Positions 1 to 11,014 of a stretch of DNA of 64,000 nucleotides are shown here, piece by piece (within the stretch, counting starts at the first letter, position 1; each line of letters starts with the position of its first letter). The translations under genes and the position numbers were made by a program. This DNA is from Achromobacter pulmonis (GTDB taxonomy: Bacteria; Pseudomonadota; Gammaproteobacteria; Burkholderiales; Burkholderiaceae_B), in assembly GCF_902859765.1 (NCBI RefSeq), contig NZ_CADIJV010000019.1:1-64000 (forward strand). The letters run 5' to 3'. The notes below the pieces were generated by a model. The model did no database searches. It was not told the DNA's origin and worked only from the letters and a program-made list of their open reading frames with translations.

Positions 1-2
1 GG

Positions 3-485
3 CTGGGCATGGCGCGCGGTGCCGCCGCCGGCGATACGGTGCCGGCGGCGGGCGCCAGCCGCGCCGCGGCCGGGGCCGATACCTTGCGGCAGGTCGCCCG
101 TGCCGACTACGTACTGCAATGCGCCGGCTGCCACCGGGTCGACGGCCGCGGCAGCACGCCGCACGGCATTCCGGACTTCCGCAATTCGGTAGGGGCATTC
201 ACGCAGTTGCCCGCCGGCCGCGAATACCTGATCCGGGTTCCGGGGGCCGCCTTTTCCCAGTTGGACGATGCCGAACTGGCCAATGTGCTGAACTGGCTGC
301 TGCGCACATTCAGTCCGGCGCAGTTGCCCGCCGGATTCCAGCCGTATACCGGAAGCGAGGTGGCGGCCGCCCGGCCGCGCCGCTATGACGATGTGGTGCC
401 GGTACGCCATGGCCTGGCGCGCGAACTGGCGGCGCGGGGGTTTGCCCTGTCCGACTATTCGTACGGCAGTGCCCGCAAGCCTTGA
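3..485 (+). CDS. c-type cytochrome (5' end outside window)
   Basis: A heme-binding CAGCH motif lies about 30 residues after the first in-window ATG (position 9), so this is a single-heme c-type cytochrome, expected in the periplasm. The reading frame is still open at the left edge of the window and no clean signal peptide is visible, so the real start is probably upstream. The mature part is about 125 residues, ending with a Pro/Arg-rich tail and a Tyr-containing C-terminus. There is no methionine anywhere after the heme motif, so the usual Met sixth ligand is absent in this chain. It probably passes electrons from a periplasmic dehydrogenase encoded upstream; the partner cannot be seen. An AraC-family regulator follows 149 bp later on the same strand. 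Confidence 0.7.
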   Translation: MGMARGAAAGDTVPAAGASRAAAGADTLRQVARADYVLQCAGCHRVDGRGSTPHGIPDFRNSVGAFTQLPAGREYLIRVPGAAFSQLDDAELANVLNWLLRTFSPAQLPAGFQPYTGSEVAAARPRRYDDVVPVRHGLARELAARGFALSDYSYGSARKP

Positions 486-634
486 GACCGCGCGGCGCGG
501 CCTGCCCCGGGCGGCGGCCGCGCCGGCTCGCGCAATACCGGCGTCCCGTAGGGGTTGTCACGGATACTCCGCGCCCGGGAGTCGGTGATAGAAAGAAGAT
601 CGCCATTTGTTCCACGCCGCGCGCCGGAGTCGCC

Positions 635-1606
635 ATGTCACTCGCCCTCGTACGCAGCGCGCCCCAGCAGTTCCTGGATTGCGCCAGCTGGAAGGAAAAC
701 ATCAGCAACACGTTCGTGCCGCTGGAAGTGTCGGCGGCCGACCCCAAGCACTTTCGCAGCAGCGTGGCGGTCGATGCGCTGGGCTGGATGCAGATTTGCG
801 AAATGCGCACGGACGCGCAGCGGGTGCGGCGCACCAAGATGCTGGCCGAACGGGCCGAGGCCTCCGGCTACAAGGTGACGTTGCAACTCGACGGCCGCAG
901 CGAAATCCGCCAAGCGGCGCGCACCGCCTTGCTGATGCCGGGCGAATGGGGCATCTATGACACCACTCGTCCCTACGAGGTGGATGTCGACGACAACGCG
1001 CACTTCCTGGTGATGCAGGTGCCCGGCAAGCAGGCCGAGGCCTGGCTGCCGGCCATGCGCAACGCGGTGGCGCGCAGTTTCAGCGCGCGCCACGGTTGCG
1101 GCCGCATGGCCATGGATCTGTTGCGGGTGGCGTTGAGCGAGCACGCCCACCTGTCCGAGAGCGCGGCGCGCGACGCCGCCAATGCGGTGATGCAGATGAT
1201 GGGGCTGGACATCAGCGAACGGGCCGGTGGGGGCGCGGCGCAGGACCCCGGCGCGCTGCGGCAGGCGCAGTTGCGCCGCGTGCAGCAGTACCTGATCGAG
1301 AACCTGCATGATCCCGACCTGTCGCCGGCGACGGCGGCGGTGGCGTTGCGCGTGTCGCGGCGCTATCTGTACAACCTGTTCGCGCAGGCGGCAACCACGC
1401 CGGCCGACTTCATCCTGGGCGCGCGCCTGGAGCGCTGCCGCGACATGCTGGTCGATGCCGCGCAGCACGCGCGGCAGATCGGCGAGATCGCTTTCCGTCA
1501 TGGGTTTTCGGACGCGGCGCGCTTCAGTCACGCGTTCCGCAACCGCTATGGGGTGTCGCCGTCGGAGTACCGGCGCCTGGGGCGCCAGCCGGACGAAACG
1601 GCCTGA
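635..1606 (+). CDS. AraC-family transcriptional regulator (AraC-binding-like N-domain)
   Basis: This is a 323-residue DNA-binding regulator. Residues about 20-180 resemble the AraC-binding-like (FeaR/ButR type) ligand-sensing domain, beginning with a FVPLEV motif. Residues about 210-315 form the paired helix-turn-helix AraC domain, with the typical end 'GFSDAARFSHAFRNRYG'. I chose the ATG at 635 (MSLALV) because the frame upstream of it has Arg/Pro-rich composition and no ribosome site. The domain type is the one found in FeaR, the activator of aromatic-amine oxidation, and the neighbouring cytochrome would fit an amine dehydrogenase cluster. That role is inference only. Confidence 0.85.
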   Translation: MSLALVRSAPQQFLDCASWKENISNTFVPLEVSAADPKHFRSSVAVDALGWMQICEMRTDAQRVRRTKMLAERAEASGYKVTLQLDGRSEIRQAARTALLMPGEWGIYDTTRPYEVDVDDNAHFLVMQVPGKQAEAWLPAMRNAVARSFSARHGCGRMAMDLLRVALSEHAHLSESAARDAANAVMQMMGLDISERAGGGAAQDPGALRQAQLRRVQQYLIENLHDPDLSPATAAVALRVSRRYLYNLFAQAATTPADFILGARLERCRDMLVDAAQHARQIGEIAFRHGFSDAARFSHAFRNRYGVSPSEYRRLGRQPDETA

Positions 1607-1636
1607 GCCGCCGGCGGTGGCCGGCCCGCGCTGGCC

Positions 1637-2311
1637 TTAGAGCTCTTCCGCGTTGATCAGGTCTTCCTTGCCGTAGAACTTCACGCCGATGTGAATGCGT
1701 TCGCGGCCCTGCGCGCGGCGGTGCCGGTTGGTGTCGCGCAGCGAATAGACGCAGCCGCAGTATTCCTGCTGGTAGAAGTTCTCGCGCTTGCTGATCTCGA
1801 TCATGCGCGAGGAGCCGCCGCCCTTGCGCCAGTTGTAGGTCCAGTAGACCAGGTCATCGTAGCGCGCGGCCGCCCGTTCGCCGCAGCCGTTGATCTGGTT
1901 CATGTCTTTCCAGCGCGAGATGCCGAGCGAGCTGGTGATGGTGTCGAAGCCGTGCTCGTGCGCGTAGAGCGCGGTGCGCTCGAAGCGCATGTCGAAGCAG
2001 GCGGTGCAGCGTTCGCCACGCTCGGGGGCGTCTTCCATGCCCTTGACGCGCTCGAACCAGTTGTCCATGTCGTAGTCGGCATCGATGAATTCGATACCGT
2101 GCTGCTCGGCGAAGCGGATGTTCTCCTGCTTGCGGATCTCGTATTCTTTGACCGGATGGATGTTCGGGTTGTAGAAGTAGATCGCGTAGTCGATGCCGGA
2201 AGCCGTCATGGCTTCCATGACCTCGCCGGAACAGGGCGCGCAGCACGAATGCAGCAGCACCTTGCTGCGGCCGGCGGGCAGGTCGAGTTTGGGGCGCACG
2301 AATTCGGACAT
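1637..2311 (-). CDS. queH: epoxyqueuosine reductase QueH
   Basis: QueH (former DUF208) carries out the last step of queuosine synthesis for tRNA, reducing epoxyqueuosine; it is the non-orthologous alternative to QueG. The 224-residue protein begins MSEFVRPKL and has the family signature HSCCAPCSG (Cys23, Cys24, Cys27) near the N-terminus. A second Cys cluster (CTACFDMR at about 110 and EYCGC near 190) is expected to hold the iron-sulfur cluster. The start at 2311 is preferred because the longer frame upstream is only the antisense of the glnE end region and lacks family similarity. It lies about 100 bp downstream of glnE on the same strand. Confidence 0.93.
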   Translation of the reverse strand: MSEFVRPKLDLPAGRSKVLLHSCCAPCSGEVMEAMTASGIDYAIYFYNPNIHPVKEYEIRKQENIRFAEQHGIEFIDADYDMDNWFERVKGMEDAPERGERCTACFDMRFERTALYAHEHGFDTITSSLGISRWKDMNQINGCGERAAARYDDLVYWTYNWRKGGGSSRMIEISKRENFYQQEYCGCVYSLRDTNRHRRAQGRERIHIGVKFYGKEDLINAEEL

Positions 2312-2411
2312 GGTGAAAAGCAGGCGGTTAGGCGGAAAACGCCTCATTTTACGCCGAGTTGGCGCCATGGGGCGGGGTGCCCGGCACGGCGCGGGGCGGG
2401 CGCCCGGTTTG

Positions 2412-5177
2412 TCAGCCCAGCACGGCGTGCCAGAGTTCGCGCACGGCGGCGCGTTCGGCCTGCAACTGGTCGGGCGCCACGCGGGCCTTTTCCACTCCTT
2501 GCATGCGCAGTTGGTGCTGCACCCGCCGCAGCGTGCGGTAGGCATCGCCGGCGCGCGTGGCCAGGCCCGGGTCGATCAGCCCGGCCTCGCCCGCCAGGCG
2601 CAGCAGGGTGATGTTGCCCAGGTTGCGCACCAGCACAGGATGGCTGCCGGCATGGCAAAGCACCAGGTATTGGGTCACGAATTCCACATCCACCATGCCG
2701 CCGGCATCGTGCTTGAGATCGAACTTTTCGGTGTTGTTGGGGTGGCCGGCATTGATTTTCTCGCGCATCGCCAGCACTTCCTCGCGCAGCTTGGCGGTAT
2801 CGCGCGGCATCACCAGGATGGCTTCGCGGATCTGTTCGAAGCGCTGGCCGACGGCGGCATCGCCGCATGCGTAGCGCGCGCGCGTCAAGGCCTGATGCTC
2901 CCAGGGCCAGGCGTGCTTTTGCTGGTATTGCTCGAAAGCTTCGAGCGACACCGCCAGCAGGCCGGCATCGCCGTCCGGCCGCAGGCGCAGGTCGATTTCG
3001 TACAGGCGACCCGATGACGTCATGGTCGATAGCCACGAGGTCATGCGCCGCCCCAGCTTGGCGTAGACCTCGGCGGCGTCCTCGCGCGTATCGTCGTACA
3101 GGAACACCAGGTCCAGGTCGGAGGCGTAGCCCAGCTCCTTGCCGCCCAGCTTGCCATAGGCGATGACCGCGAAACGCGGTTCGGCGCCCGCGACCTTGTT
3201 CACCAGCGGCCAGGTGCGGCGGATGGTTTCCGTCAGCAGCAGGTCGGCCAGGGCCGACAACTGGTCGGCGAGCTTTTCCACCGTCAGTTCGCCCTCCAGG
3301 TCCTGCGCCAGCAGCTGGAAGCTGGCCTGGCGCTGCACGTCGCGCATCAGATTCATCTGGCGCTCGATGTCGGGGTCGCCGTCGGGCAGGCGGCAGGCGT
3401 CCAGGTCGGCGCTCAACTGGCGCGCGATCTGGGCGAAGTCCAGCGGTTCGAACAGCGTGCGCCAGTCGATCAGGCTGTCCAGCAGCAGCGGGTGCTGGGT
3501 CAGGTATTGCGCCGCCCAGGGGCTGGCCGCGACCATGCGGGCCACGCGCGCCAGCGTGTCGGGGTATTCAGCCAGCAGGGCCAGGTAGGCGCTGCGCTGG
3601 GCGATTTTCTCGATCAGGTCGAGCAGGCGCACGGCGGCGTCCAGCGGCGCGCCAGTCTGGCTCGCGGCGCGCAGGGCGGCGGGCAGCAGGGCTTCCAGGC
3701 GGCGCCGGCTGCTCTCGGGCAGGCTGCGCACCCGGTGGCTGTTCATCAGGGTGTCGGCGCGGCGCAGCAGGTCGTCGGCCTGTTCGCCGAAGGTCTGGCG
3801 GATCTGTTCGGCCAGCTCGCATTGTTCCTCGGCCTCGGCGGCGGCAGCTTCGCTGCCGGCATCCGCGGTGTCTTCCTTGTCCATGCCCACCAAGCGGAAC
3901 ACATTGCGGAAGGTGCGGGAAACGAACTGGCGGTGGGCGGCCAGCGTGCTTTCGAATTGCGCGGCGTCCAGGCCCAGGGCGTTGGCCAGCGCGGTCCGCA
4001 ATGCCGGGTCCGACGGCAGCAGGTGGGTCTGCTCATCTTCGCGGTATTGCAGCGCATGCTCGGTGCGGCGCAGGAAACGATAGGCGTCCTCCAGGCGGCG
4101 CGCATCGTCCTCGGTCACCAGGCCGGCGAGTTGTTCGGCGTGCAGCGCCGCCAGCAGGCCGCGCTGCTGCAGTGCCGGCATGCGCCCGCCGCGGATCAAC
4201 TGCGCTAATTGCACTACGAACTCGATCTCGCGGATGCCGCCATCGCCCAGCTTGATATTGTTGGCGCTGTCGATGCCATTGCGGGCGGTGGCGCGGCGTT
4301 GCCAGTCCTGGCGGATGCGCTCGCGCAGGGCCCGCAGCGCGGCCAGCGCGTCGAAGTCGAAATACTTGCGATACACGAACGGCACGCGCAGGCTTTCGAG
4401 CTGCCGCGCCTGGGCCTCGCTGTTACTGTCCTCGAACGCCCGCGCCGGCATCAGGCGCGCCTTGAGCCAGGCATAGCGTTCCCATTCGCGCCCCTGGCCG
4501 ATCAGGTAATGCTCGAGCGCATCCAGGCTCCATGCCAGCGGCCCGGCATCGCCGTCCGGGCGCAGGCGCAGGTCGGTGCGGAAGACCTGGCCGTTGGCAT
4601 CGACTTCGGACAGCACCGGCATCATGCGGCGGGTCAGGCGGCCATAGAACTCATGATGGCTGATGCGGCGCGGACCATCGGTGTCGCCTTCCTCGCCGTA
4701 CAGCATGATCAGGTCGATGTCGGAGGAGACGTTGAGCTCGCCGCCGCCCAGCTTGCCCATGCCGACGATCAGCATTTCCTGGGGCAGGCCGGTGGCCGGA
4801 TCGCGGGGCACGCCGTGCACCTCAGCCAGCTCGGCGGCCACGCTGCGGTAGGCGGCGGCAACCGCAGCGTCGGCCAGCGCCGTCATCGCCCCGACCACCT
4901 CTTCGAGCGGCGCCATGCCGGCCAGGTCGCGCACGATCAGGGTGCTGAAGACCCGCTCGCGCAATTTGCGCAGCACCTGGCGGCACTGCTCCACGGGCAG
5001 GGTGGCGGGCGCGCCGGGGCCGGCCAGCTCGGCCTGCCAGTGCGCCAGCCGCTCCGGGGTGACCGGGTGTTGCGCTGCGTCTTCCAGCCAGGCGGCCAGG
5101 TCCGGGTGGGCATCGAGACGGCGGCGCAGGTGGCCGGACCAGGCAAGGGCGGGGGCGAACAGGGCGGGCGTAGGCAT
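2412..5177 (-). CDS. glnE: bifunctional glutamine synthetase adenylyltransferase / adenylyl-removing enzyme
   Basis: GlnE controls nitrogen assimilation by adenylylating and deadenylylating glutamine synthetase in answer to the PII protein and glutamine. The 921-residue product has two nucleotidyltransferase domains. The N-terminal one has [11 protein letters not shown] and the metal-binding pair [10 protein letters not shown] at about 140-160 (deadenylylase). The C-terminal one has [21 protein letters not shown] at about 670-690 (adenylyltransferase). Length matches the family. Start MPTPALFAP at 5177 lies 84 bp from the divergent yhdP start, so the short gap should hold both promoters. Confidence 0.95.
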   Translation of the reverse strand: MPTPALFAPALAWSGHLRRRLDAHPDLAAWLEDAAQHPVTPERLAHWQAELAGPGAPATLPVEQCRQVLRKLRERVFSTLIVRDLAGMAPLEEVVGAMTALADAAVAAAYRSVAAELAEVHGVPRDPATGLPQEMLIVGMGKLGGGELNVSSDIDLIMLYGEEGDTDGPRRISHHEFYGRLTRRMMPVLSEVDANGQVFRTDLRLRPDGDAGPLAWSLDALEHYLIGQGREWERYAWLKARLMPARAFEDSNSEAQARQLESLRVPFVYRKYFDFDALAALRALRERIRQDWQRRATARNGIDSANNIKLGDGGIREIEFVVQLAQLIRGGRMPALQQRGLLAALHAEQLAGLVTEDDARRLEDAYRFLRRTEHALQYREDEQTHLLPSDPALRTALANALGLDAAQFESTLAAHRQFVSRTFRNVFRLVGMDKEDTADAGSEAAAAEAEEQCELAEQIRQTFGEQADDLLRRADTLMNSHRVRSLPESSRRRLEALLPAALRAASQTGAPLDAAVRLLDLIEKIAQRSAYLALLAEYPDTLARVARMVAASPWAAQYLTQHPLLLDSLIDWRTLFEPLDFAQIARQLSADLDACRLPDGDPDIERQMNLMRDVQRQASFQLLAQDLEGELTVEKLADQLSALADLLLTETIRRTWPLVNKVAGAEPRFAVIAYGKLGGKELGYASDLDLVFLYDDTREDAAEVYAKLGRRMTSWLSTMTSSGRLYEIDLRLRPDGDAGLLAVSLEAFEQYQQKHAWPWEHQALTRARYACGDAAVGQRFEQIREAILVMPRDTAKLREEVLAMREKINAGHPNNTEKFDLKHDAGGMVDVEFVTQYLVLCHAGSHPVLVRNLGNITLLRLAGEAGLIDPGLATRAGDAYRTLRRVQHQLRMQGVEKARVAPDQLQAERAAVRELWHAVLG

Positions 5178-5260
5178 GGCGATCGGACGGGAGACGAATG
5201 GGCGCGTTTCAGGTATAAGTGGGGACGATACCGCAAGACTATTCTCCTGCCCACCGATCC

Positions 5261-8200
5261 GTGTCTGTTTCAAAGAAAGTGCTCTGCTGCCTGTTCTGGG
5301 TGGTACTGACCGTATACGGCGTCGTGGCCATCGGGCTTCTGGGCGTGCGCTACTGGGTCTTGCCGCGCGTGGACCAATGGCGCCCCCAGATCGAAGCCTA
5401 CGCCAGCCAGGCACTGGGCGCACGGGTCACGATCGGTGCGATCCAGGCCGACTGGCAAGGCCTCAATCCACGGCTGGCGCTGACCTCGGTGCAAGTCTAC
5501 GATGACCAGCCGGGCCCCGTGTTGACGTTGCCCTCCGTGTCGGCGGTGCTGGCATGGCGCAGCCTGCTGACTTTTTCGCCCACGCTGCTGCGCCTGCGGC
5601 TGGAGCAGCCTGAATTGACCTTGCGGCGCGATCCCGACAATCGCCTCTGGGTGGCGGGGCAGGGCATCGACCTGAACGCCAGCGATCACCGGTCCGACCT
5701 GGATCATCCGGCGCTGCGCTGGTTGACCGCGCAGCGCGAAGTGTTCATCCATGGGGCCCGCGTCCGCTGGCAGGACGAGCTGCGCCAGGCGCCCGAGCTG
5801 GTCTTGAGCAATGTCGATTTCCTGGTGCGCAATGGCAGCCTGTCGCACCGCTTCGCCTTGCGCGCCGATGCCGATCCGGCGCTGGCCCGCAAGCTGGACC
5901 TGCGCGGGGAATTCAATCGCAGCCTGTTCTCCGCCAATACCGCCAGCCCCGCCAATTGGAGCGGCCAAATCTATGCCGCGATCGACGATGCCGAGCCGCT
6001 GGCCTGGGCGGCCTGGACGCCGCCGCCGCCGGTCCGGGGGCGCGTCAGTGCCCGCGCCTGGTTGCAGCTGGACCACGGCAAATTCACGACGTTGACCGCC
6101 GACCTGGCGGCGCGCGGGGTCGACTGGTCGGCGGCGTCAGGCGGGCCGGCGGTGGGCGGGGCCGATGCGCGGTTGCATATCGAGGGCACGCCGGGCGATT
6201 TCATCGACAGCGCGCGCCTGCCGCTGGCGCGCAGCACCGGCGCGGCGAATCTGGCGCTCCGCGGCCGTGTCGAGCAATTGCGGGTGACGCTGCCCGGCAT
6301 CTTTGAGCAGCCCGACCTGGCGGCCAGCGACGTGTCGCTTGACGCTCGTATCAAGGGGGCGGACGCGCGCGATTGGTTCGTGGACGTGAGCCAGTTGCGC
6401 GTCACCAATGACGATCTGGACGTCCGCCTGCAGGGCCAGTGGCGCCGCGAAGGCAAGAGCGCCGCCGGCAGCGTCGACATGCGGGGCACCCTGGTGCGCG
6501 GCGCCATGAACGCGATCCACCGCTATTTGCCGCTGGAGGTCAATCCGGACGCGCGCGAGTGGCTGGCAACCGGTCTGCCGAAGGGCCAGATGGAAGCGGC
6601 GGCCATCACCCTCAAGGGCGACCTCGACGAATTCCCTTTCGGCGCGCCGGGATCGACGGGCGAATTCGTGATCGCCGGCGCTTACTCCGGCGCCACGGTC
6701 GACTATGCGCCGGCGCGGCCGCATCGCAAGGGCTGGCCGATGCTGGAGAACCTGTCGGGCAGTTTCCGGGTCGACAAGGTCGGGCTGGTGCTCGACAGTC
6801 CGGGCGGCGCGGTCTTTCATACCGGCCAGGACCAGACCGTGACGCTTGGCGCCGTGACCGCCGCCATTCCAGACATGGAGCATCAGGCCGAGCTGACGGT
6901 CGATGGCGTGACTAGCGGCCCGGTGCCCGCCTATCTGGCGCTGGCCGGCAGCTCGCCGCTGGGCCAGTTGCTGGACGGCGCCCTGGACGAGGCTCGCGGC
7001 ACCGGTAATTGGCGCATGCCGCTCAAGCTCAAGGTGCCGTTGATGAATACCGACGACACCCAGGTGCAAGGCAAGATCCTGTTCGCCGACAACACCTTCA
7101 CGTTCATGCCCGAGATGCCCTTGCTCAGCCAGATGCACGGGGACCTGGATTTCTCGGAAAAAGGCGTGCAGGCCAAGGAAATCCGCGCCCAGTTCCTGGG
7201 CGGTCCGGTCAGTATCAGCGGCAGCCTGATCCAGCCGAACGATGTCCTGCGATTCGAAGGCGTGCTGTCTGGGGCGGGGCTGGCGCAGCTCGGCAATGCC
7301 CCGTCGATGGCGCGTTTCTCGGGCAAGGCCGCCTACAAGGGCAAGCTCGGCTATCAGCGGGGCGGTTCGGTCGAACTGTCGATGGAGTCGGATCTGGCCG
7401 GGCTGGCGATCGACATGCCGGCGCCGGTGGGCAAGCCGGCGCGGTCGGTGCGCCCGCTCAAGCTGCAATGGGGCGCCGCGCAGGATCAGGGCGCCAAGGG
7501 CCGGCGCTGGCTGACCGCCAGCCTGGGCGACAACGTCAACGCCCTGTTTGAACGCGATCCGGCCGATGGCGCGGCGACGTATTTCGCCCGCGGAGCGCTG
7601 GGCATCGACCGGCCCGCCAGTCTGCCGGAGCGCGGCCTGAGCCTGAACGCCAGCCTGCCAGAGCTGGACGTGGACAGCTGGGAAGCGGTCTTGGACGGCT
7701 TCAGCCTGGCGCCCACCAAGGGCCGCGCGGCCTCCCGGCCCTTGCTGCCGCCGCCCGAGCGCGTCAGCCTGGCCACCGGGGTGCTGCGCACCGGCGGCTA
7801 TACCCTGAATGACCTCACCCTGTACGCCACCCGGCCCGCGCCGGCCCAATGGCGCGTCGATCTGGAGTCGCGACAGGCGGCTGGCTCGCTGTCGTGGCGC
7901 GAAGCCTCCGGCGCGATCGCCGGGCAGATCACCGCGCGCCTGAAGCATCTGGCGCTGGGGGGCGCGGAGGACAGCAACGAGGCCGACAAGGCGCTGTCTT
8001 CCGGCAACGACCTGTCCGACATTCCCGCGATCGATCTGCAGGCCAAGGAGTTCCGACTCTATGGCAAGAATCTGGGCGAGCTGCAGGTCATCGGCACCAA
8101 CCTGGAGCGTGGCCGCCAATGGCGCCTGGACAAACTGTCGATAGCCAACGACGCCGCCACCTTGAATGCGACCGGCACCTGGCGCCTGGAGGGGCCCGAC

Positions 8201-8899
8201 CGCGGCCTGACGGTTGATGCCGCCGCCAAGTTCGAGAACCTGGGCAGCTTCATGGACCGCATCGGATTCGAACATGTGGTGTCGGGCGGCACCGGGGACA
8301 TCAAGGCCAAGCTGAGCTGGCGCAACCTGCCCTGGACGCACGACATCGCGGATGTCGCCGGGGATGCCGAGATCTCCCTGGACAAGGGACGTTTCATGCA
8401 CGTGAATTCACGCACCGCGCGGCTGCTGGAGTTGCTGTCGCTGCAATCGCTGCAGCGCCTGGCGCGGCTCGACGTCAATCCGACCAACCTGCTGCGCGAT
8501 GGCTTTCCCTTCGATACCGTGCGCGGGCAGGTCAGGCTGGCGGACGGTTCGCTGGCCACCGAGGGATACAAGATCAACGGCCCGGTGGCCGCCATCGTGC
8601 TGGCGGGCAACGTCAATATCGTGCAGGAGCGCTGGAACCTGAAGGCGGTGGTGATCCCCAACCTGGATGCCAGCGGCGCGGCCATGGTGACGGCGTTGGC
8701 GGTCAACCCGCTGATCGGCCTGGGCGCGTTCGTCACGCAATGGCTACTCAAGCAGCCGCTGGCGCGCGCCATGACCATGGAATATGCCGTCACTGGCAGC
8801 TGGGACGACCCCAGGATCGACCCTATCGACGCCTCAGGCAAGCCGGCTCCCAAGCAGACGCCCAAGCCGCGCAGCCTGGAAGAGTTCATCGAGCACTGA
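5261..8899 (+). CDS. yhdP: YhdP-family AsmA-like envelope protein
   Basis: This is a 1212-residue inner-membrane-anchored protein with one N-terminal transmembrane segment ([20 protein letters not shown]) and a very long periplasmic part rich in beta structure. It matches the YhdP (DUF3971 / AsmA_2) family in length, topology and C-terminal motif '[15 protein letters not shown]'. In Escherichia coli YhdP works with TamB and YdbH in moving phospholipids to the outer membrane. Two GTG starts are possible, 5219 and 5261. I prefer 5261 (MSVSKK) because a TATAAG promoter-like element at 5214-5219 would overlap the earlier one. It is divergent from glnE. Confidence 0.88.
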   Translation: MSVSKKVLCCLFWVVLTVYGVVAIGLLGVRYWVLPRVDQWRPQIEAYASQALGARVTIGAIQADWQGLNPRLALTSVQVYDDQPGPVLTLPSVSAVLAWRSLLTFSPTLLRLRLEQPELTLRRDPDNRLWVAGQGIDLNASDHRSDLDHPALRWLTAQREVFIHGARVRWQDELRQAPELVLSNVDFLVRNGSLSHRFALRADADPALARKLDLRGEFNRSLFSANTASPANWSGQIYAAIDDAEPLAWAAWTPPPPVRGRVSARAWLQLDHGKFTTLTADLAARGVDWSAASGGPAVGGADARLHIEGTPGDFIDSARLPLARSTGAANLALRGRVEQLRVTLPGIFEQPDLAASDVSLDARIKGADARDWFVDVSQLRVTNDDLDVRLQGQWRREGKSAAGSVDMRGTLVRGAMNAIHRYLPLEVNPDAREWLATGLPKGQMEAAAITLKGDLDEFPFGAPGSTGEFVIAGAYSGATVDYAPARPHRKGWPMLENLSGSFRVDKVGLVLDSPGGAVFHTGQDQTVTLGAVTAAIPDMEHQAELTVDGVTSGPVPAYLALAGSSPLGQLLDGALDEARGTGNWRMPLKLKVPLMNTDDTQVQGKILFADNTFTFMPEMPLLSQMHGDLDFSEKGVQAKEIRAQFLGGPVSISGSLIQPNDVLRFEGVLSGAGLAQLGNAPSMARFSGKAAYKGKLGYQRGGSVELSMESDLAGLAIDMPAPVGKPARSVRPLKLQWGAAQDQGAKGRRWLTASLGDNVNALFERDPADGAATYFARGALGIDRPASLPERGLSLNASLPELDVDSWEAVLDGFSLAPTKGRAASRPLLPPPERVSLATGVLRTGGYTLNDLTLYATRPAPAQWRVDLESRQAAGSLSWREASGAIAGQITARLKHLALGGAEDSNEADKALSSGNDLSDIPAIDLQAKEFRLYGKNLGELQVIGTNLERGRQWRLDKLSIANDAATLNATGTWRLEGPDRGLTVDAAAKFENLGSFMDRIGFEHVVSGGTGDIKAKLSWRNLPWTHDIADVAGDAEISLDKGRFMHVNSRTARLLELLSLQSLQRLARLDVNPTNLLRDGFPFDTVRGQVRLADGSLATEGYKINGPVAAIVLAGNVNIVQERWNLKAVVIPNLDASGAAMVTALAVNPLIGLGAFVTQWLLKQPLARAMTMEYAVTGSWDDPRIDPIDASGKPAPKQTPKPRSLEEFIEH

Positions 8900-8957
8900 T
8901 GCGGCCGTCCGCGGTTCCCTGGCGTTTGGGATACCGCTCCGGCTCGACCCCAAAAGC

Positions 8958-8995
8958 AATTGGCGAGGACCGCCGTGGGGCAATCCTCGCCAATT
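8958..8995. terminator. perfect 12-bp hairpin between convergent yhdP and rho
   Basis: AATTGGCGAGGA at 8958-8969 pairs exactly with TCCTCGCCAATT at 8984-8995, with a 14-nt loop. On the minus strand the stem is followed by GCTTTT, a short U-tract that could end rho transcription; on the plus strand there is no T-run. It lies in the 130-bp gap between the two stop codons. Confidence 0.55.
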
Positions 8996-9029
8996 CGATG
9001 CGTGCGCCCGGCGCGCGGGCGGTGACGGC

Positions 9030-10289
9030 TTATTTCTTCTTCATCATGTCGAAGAATTCGGCATTGGTCTTGGTGGCGCGCATCTTGTCCAGGATGAATT
9101 CCATGGATTGGACTTCGTCCATGTCGTGGATGAACTTGCGCAGCACCCAGACCTTCTGCAGCAGGTCCGGCGCGATCAGCAGTTCTTCGCGGCGGGTGCC
9201 CGACTTGTTCAGGTTGATGGACGGGTAGACGCGCTTTTCCGCCAGGCGGCGCTCCAGGTGCACTTCGGAGTTGCCGGTGCCCTTGAATTCTTCGTAGATG
9301 ACCTCGTCCATGCGGCTGCCGGTCTCGATCAGCGCGGTGCCCAGGATGGTCAGCGAGCCGCCTTCCTCGAGGTTGCGCGCGGCGCCGAAGAAGCGCTTGG
9401 GGCGTTGCAGGGCGTTGGCGTCGACACCACCGGTCAGCACCTTGCCGGAGGCGGGCACCACGGTGTTGTAGGCGCGCGCCAGGCGGGTGATCGAGTCCAG
9501 CAGGATCACCACGTCCTTCTTCATTTCGACCAGGCGCTTGGCCTTCTCGATGACCATTTCGGCGACCTGCACGTGGCGGGTGGCAGGTTCATCGAAGGTC
9601 GAGGCGACCACTTCGCCGCGCACGGTGCGCTGCATTTCGGTCACTTCCTCGGGACGCTCGTCCACCAGCAGGACGATCATGACCGCGTCGGGGTAGTTGG
9701 TGGTGATGGCATGCGCGATGTGCTGCATCATTACCGTCTTGCCCGACTTGGGGCTGGCGACGATCAGGCCGCGCTGGCCCTTGCCGATGGGGGCGAAGAT
9801 GTCGAGGATACGGCCGGTGAGGTTTTCCTCGCTCTTGATGTCGCGTTCCAGGCGCAGCGGCTGGTTCGGGTGCAGCGGCGTCAGGTTCTCGAACATGATG
9901 CGATGCTTGATCGCCTCGGGCGCCACGCCGTTGACCTTGTCCACCTTGACCAGCGCGAAATAACGCTCGCCATCCTTGGGCGTGCGCACTTCGCCTTCGA
10001 TCGAGTCGCCGGTGTGCAGGTTGAAGCGGCGGATCTGGGACGGCGAGATGTAGATGTCGTCCGTGCTGGCCAGATACGAGGTCTCGGGCGAGCGCAGGAA
10101 ACCGAAACCGTCGGGCAGGACTTCCAGCACGCCGTCGCCAAAGATCTGCTCGCCCTGCTTGGCGCGCCGTTTCATGATGGCGAACATCAGCTCCTGCTTG
10201 CGCAGGCGGTTGGCGTTCTCGATTTCCAGGCCAGCGGCCATTTCCAGCAGCTGCGAGACATGCAGCGCCTTCAGTTCGTTGAGGTGCAT
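9030..10289 (-). CDS. rho: transcription termination factor Rho
   Basis: Rho is the hexameric RNA helicase that ends transcription at unstructured C-rich sites. The 419-residue protein begins [18 protein letters not shown] and has the RNA-binding cold-shock-like domain in its first 130 residues. The ATPase domain has the Walker A segment ASPKSGKT near 180 and Walker [17 protein letters not shown] near 265. Length is that of the short, canonical proteobacterial Rho. It follows trxA on the same strand; the 117-bp gap contains a GC hairpin without a T-tract. Confidence 0.98.
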   Translation of the reverse strand: MHLNELKALHVSQLLEMAAGLEIENANRLRKQELMFAIMKRRAKQGEQIFGDGVLEVLPDGFGFLRSPETSYLASTDDIYISPSQIRRFNLHTGDSIEGEVRTPKDGERYFALVKVDKVNGVAPEAIKHRIMFENLTPLHPNQPLRLERDIKSEENLTGRILDIFAPIGKGQRGLIVASPKSGKTVMMQHIAHAITTNYPDAVMIVLLVDERPEEVTEMQRTVRGEVVASTFDEPATRHVQVAEMVIEKAKRLVEMKKDVVILLDSITRLARAYNTVVPASGKVLTGGVDANALQRPKRFFGAARNLEEGGSLTILGTALIETGSRMDEVIYEEFKGTGNSEVHLERRLAEKRVYPSINLNKSGTRREELLIAPDLLQKVWVLRKFIHDMDEVQSMEFILDKMRATKTNAEFFDMMKKK

Positions 10290-10365
10290 CGCGGTGAGTG
10301 TTGGGGGAAGAGTAAAGGAGGGTTCTGGCGGCGCGCCACGGACGGGCTCGCGCGGTACTGAATGA

Positions 10366-10386
10366 GCGCCGCCCCCAGGGCGGCGC
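10366..10386 (-). other. GC-rich hairpin between trxA and rho
   Basis: GCGCCGCCC at 10366-10374 pairs with GGGCGGCGC at 10378-10386 around a 3-nt loop. It has no following U-run on the minus strand, so it is not a standard intrinsic terminator. It may slow read-through from trxA or belong to the rho leader. Confidence 0.45.
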
Positions 10387-10406
10387 CTTCGTTCACAGCA
10401 CGCAGT

Positions 10407-10733
10407 TTACAACGCGCCGTCCAGGAATGCGGTGAGTTGCGACTTCGACAGCGCGCCAACCTTGGTGGCGGCAGCCTGGCCGTCTTTAAAGAGCATGAGG
10501 GTGGGGATGCCACGGATGCCGTACTTGGCGGCGGTGCCCTGGTTCTCGTCCACGTTGAGCTTGGCGATCGTCAGGCGACCGGCGTATTCGGTGGCGACTT
10601 CTTCCAGGATCGGGGCGATCATCTTGCAGGGGCCGCACCAGGCAGCCCAGTAGTCCACCAGCACCGGCTGGCCGGACTTCAATACATCGGCATCGAAGCT
10701 CGCGTCACTGACGTTCTTGATTTGGTCGCTCAT
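10407..10733 (-). CDS. trxA: thioredoxin 1
   Basis: A 108-residue cytoplasmic thioredoxin with the active site WCGPC (Cys33, Cys36) and the cis-proline segment [11 protein letters not shown]. It reduces disulfides in ribonucleotide reductase, methionine sulfoxide reductase and other proteins. Start [10 protein letters not shown] at 10733 is chosen over an in-frame ATG nine codons upstream because it fits the family length exactly. trxA-rho is a common proteobacterial pair. The promoter must lie between 10740 and about 10860, where two LexA-like boxes are found. Confidence 0.97.
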   Translation of the reverse strand: MSDQIKNVSDASFDADVLKSGQPVLVDYWAAWCGPCKMIAPILEEVATEYAGRLTIAKLNVDENQGTAAKYGIRGIPTLMLFKDGQAAATKVGALSKSQLTAFLDGAL

Positions 10734-10821
10734 GATGGTGATTCTCGGGTTCGGCAGCAAAAGGCGAAAAGAGGGACGCCTTGCCGTTGTTCTTGTTTGT
10801 GGGATGGATTAAAGCATACCA

Positions 10822-10837
10822 CTGTCAAAAACAACAG
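10822..10837. promoter_or_regulatory. LexA-like box 1
   Basis: CTGTCAAAAACAACAG fits the CTGT-N8-ACAG pattern of LexA operators in gamma- and many betaproteobacteria. It is inside the first copy of a 24-bp direct repeat (10814-10837) and next to the likely trxA promoter. Binding is inferred, not shown. Confidence 0.5.
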
Positions 10838-10845
10838 GCATACCA

Positions 10846-10861
10846 CTGTTTATAACAACAG
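10846..10861. promoter_or_regulatory. LexA-like box 2
   Basis: CTGTTTATAACAACAG fits CTGT-N8-ACAG and lies exactly 24 bp after box 1, in the second copy of the direct repeat (10838-10861). The two copies differ at only three positions, all in the non-contacted middle of the box. Flanking bases extend the dyad to CACTGTT...AACAGTG. Confidence 0.5.
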
Positions 10862-11014
10862 TGTTTGCCGCTTTTGTGTAGGATATCGCGGCGCAGTTAT
10901 CGCGATCCGGGGCATTGAACCCGGATCCGCTGGCTGTGTCTCTTTCGTCATCCTACCGAATTCGGTGCTGGTCAGGTCGTGCGCATCCCACCCGGAGCCG
11001 CGCAGAATCTGGGC

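Noticed and set aside
6137-8401. 754-codon open frame on the minus strand within yhdP
   Set aside because: An antisense frame produced by GC-rich third positions; no ribosome site or similarity.
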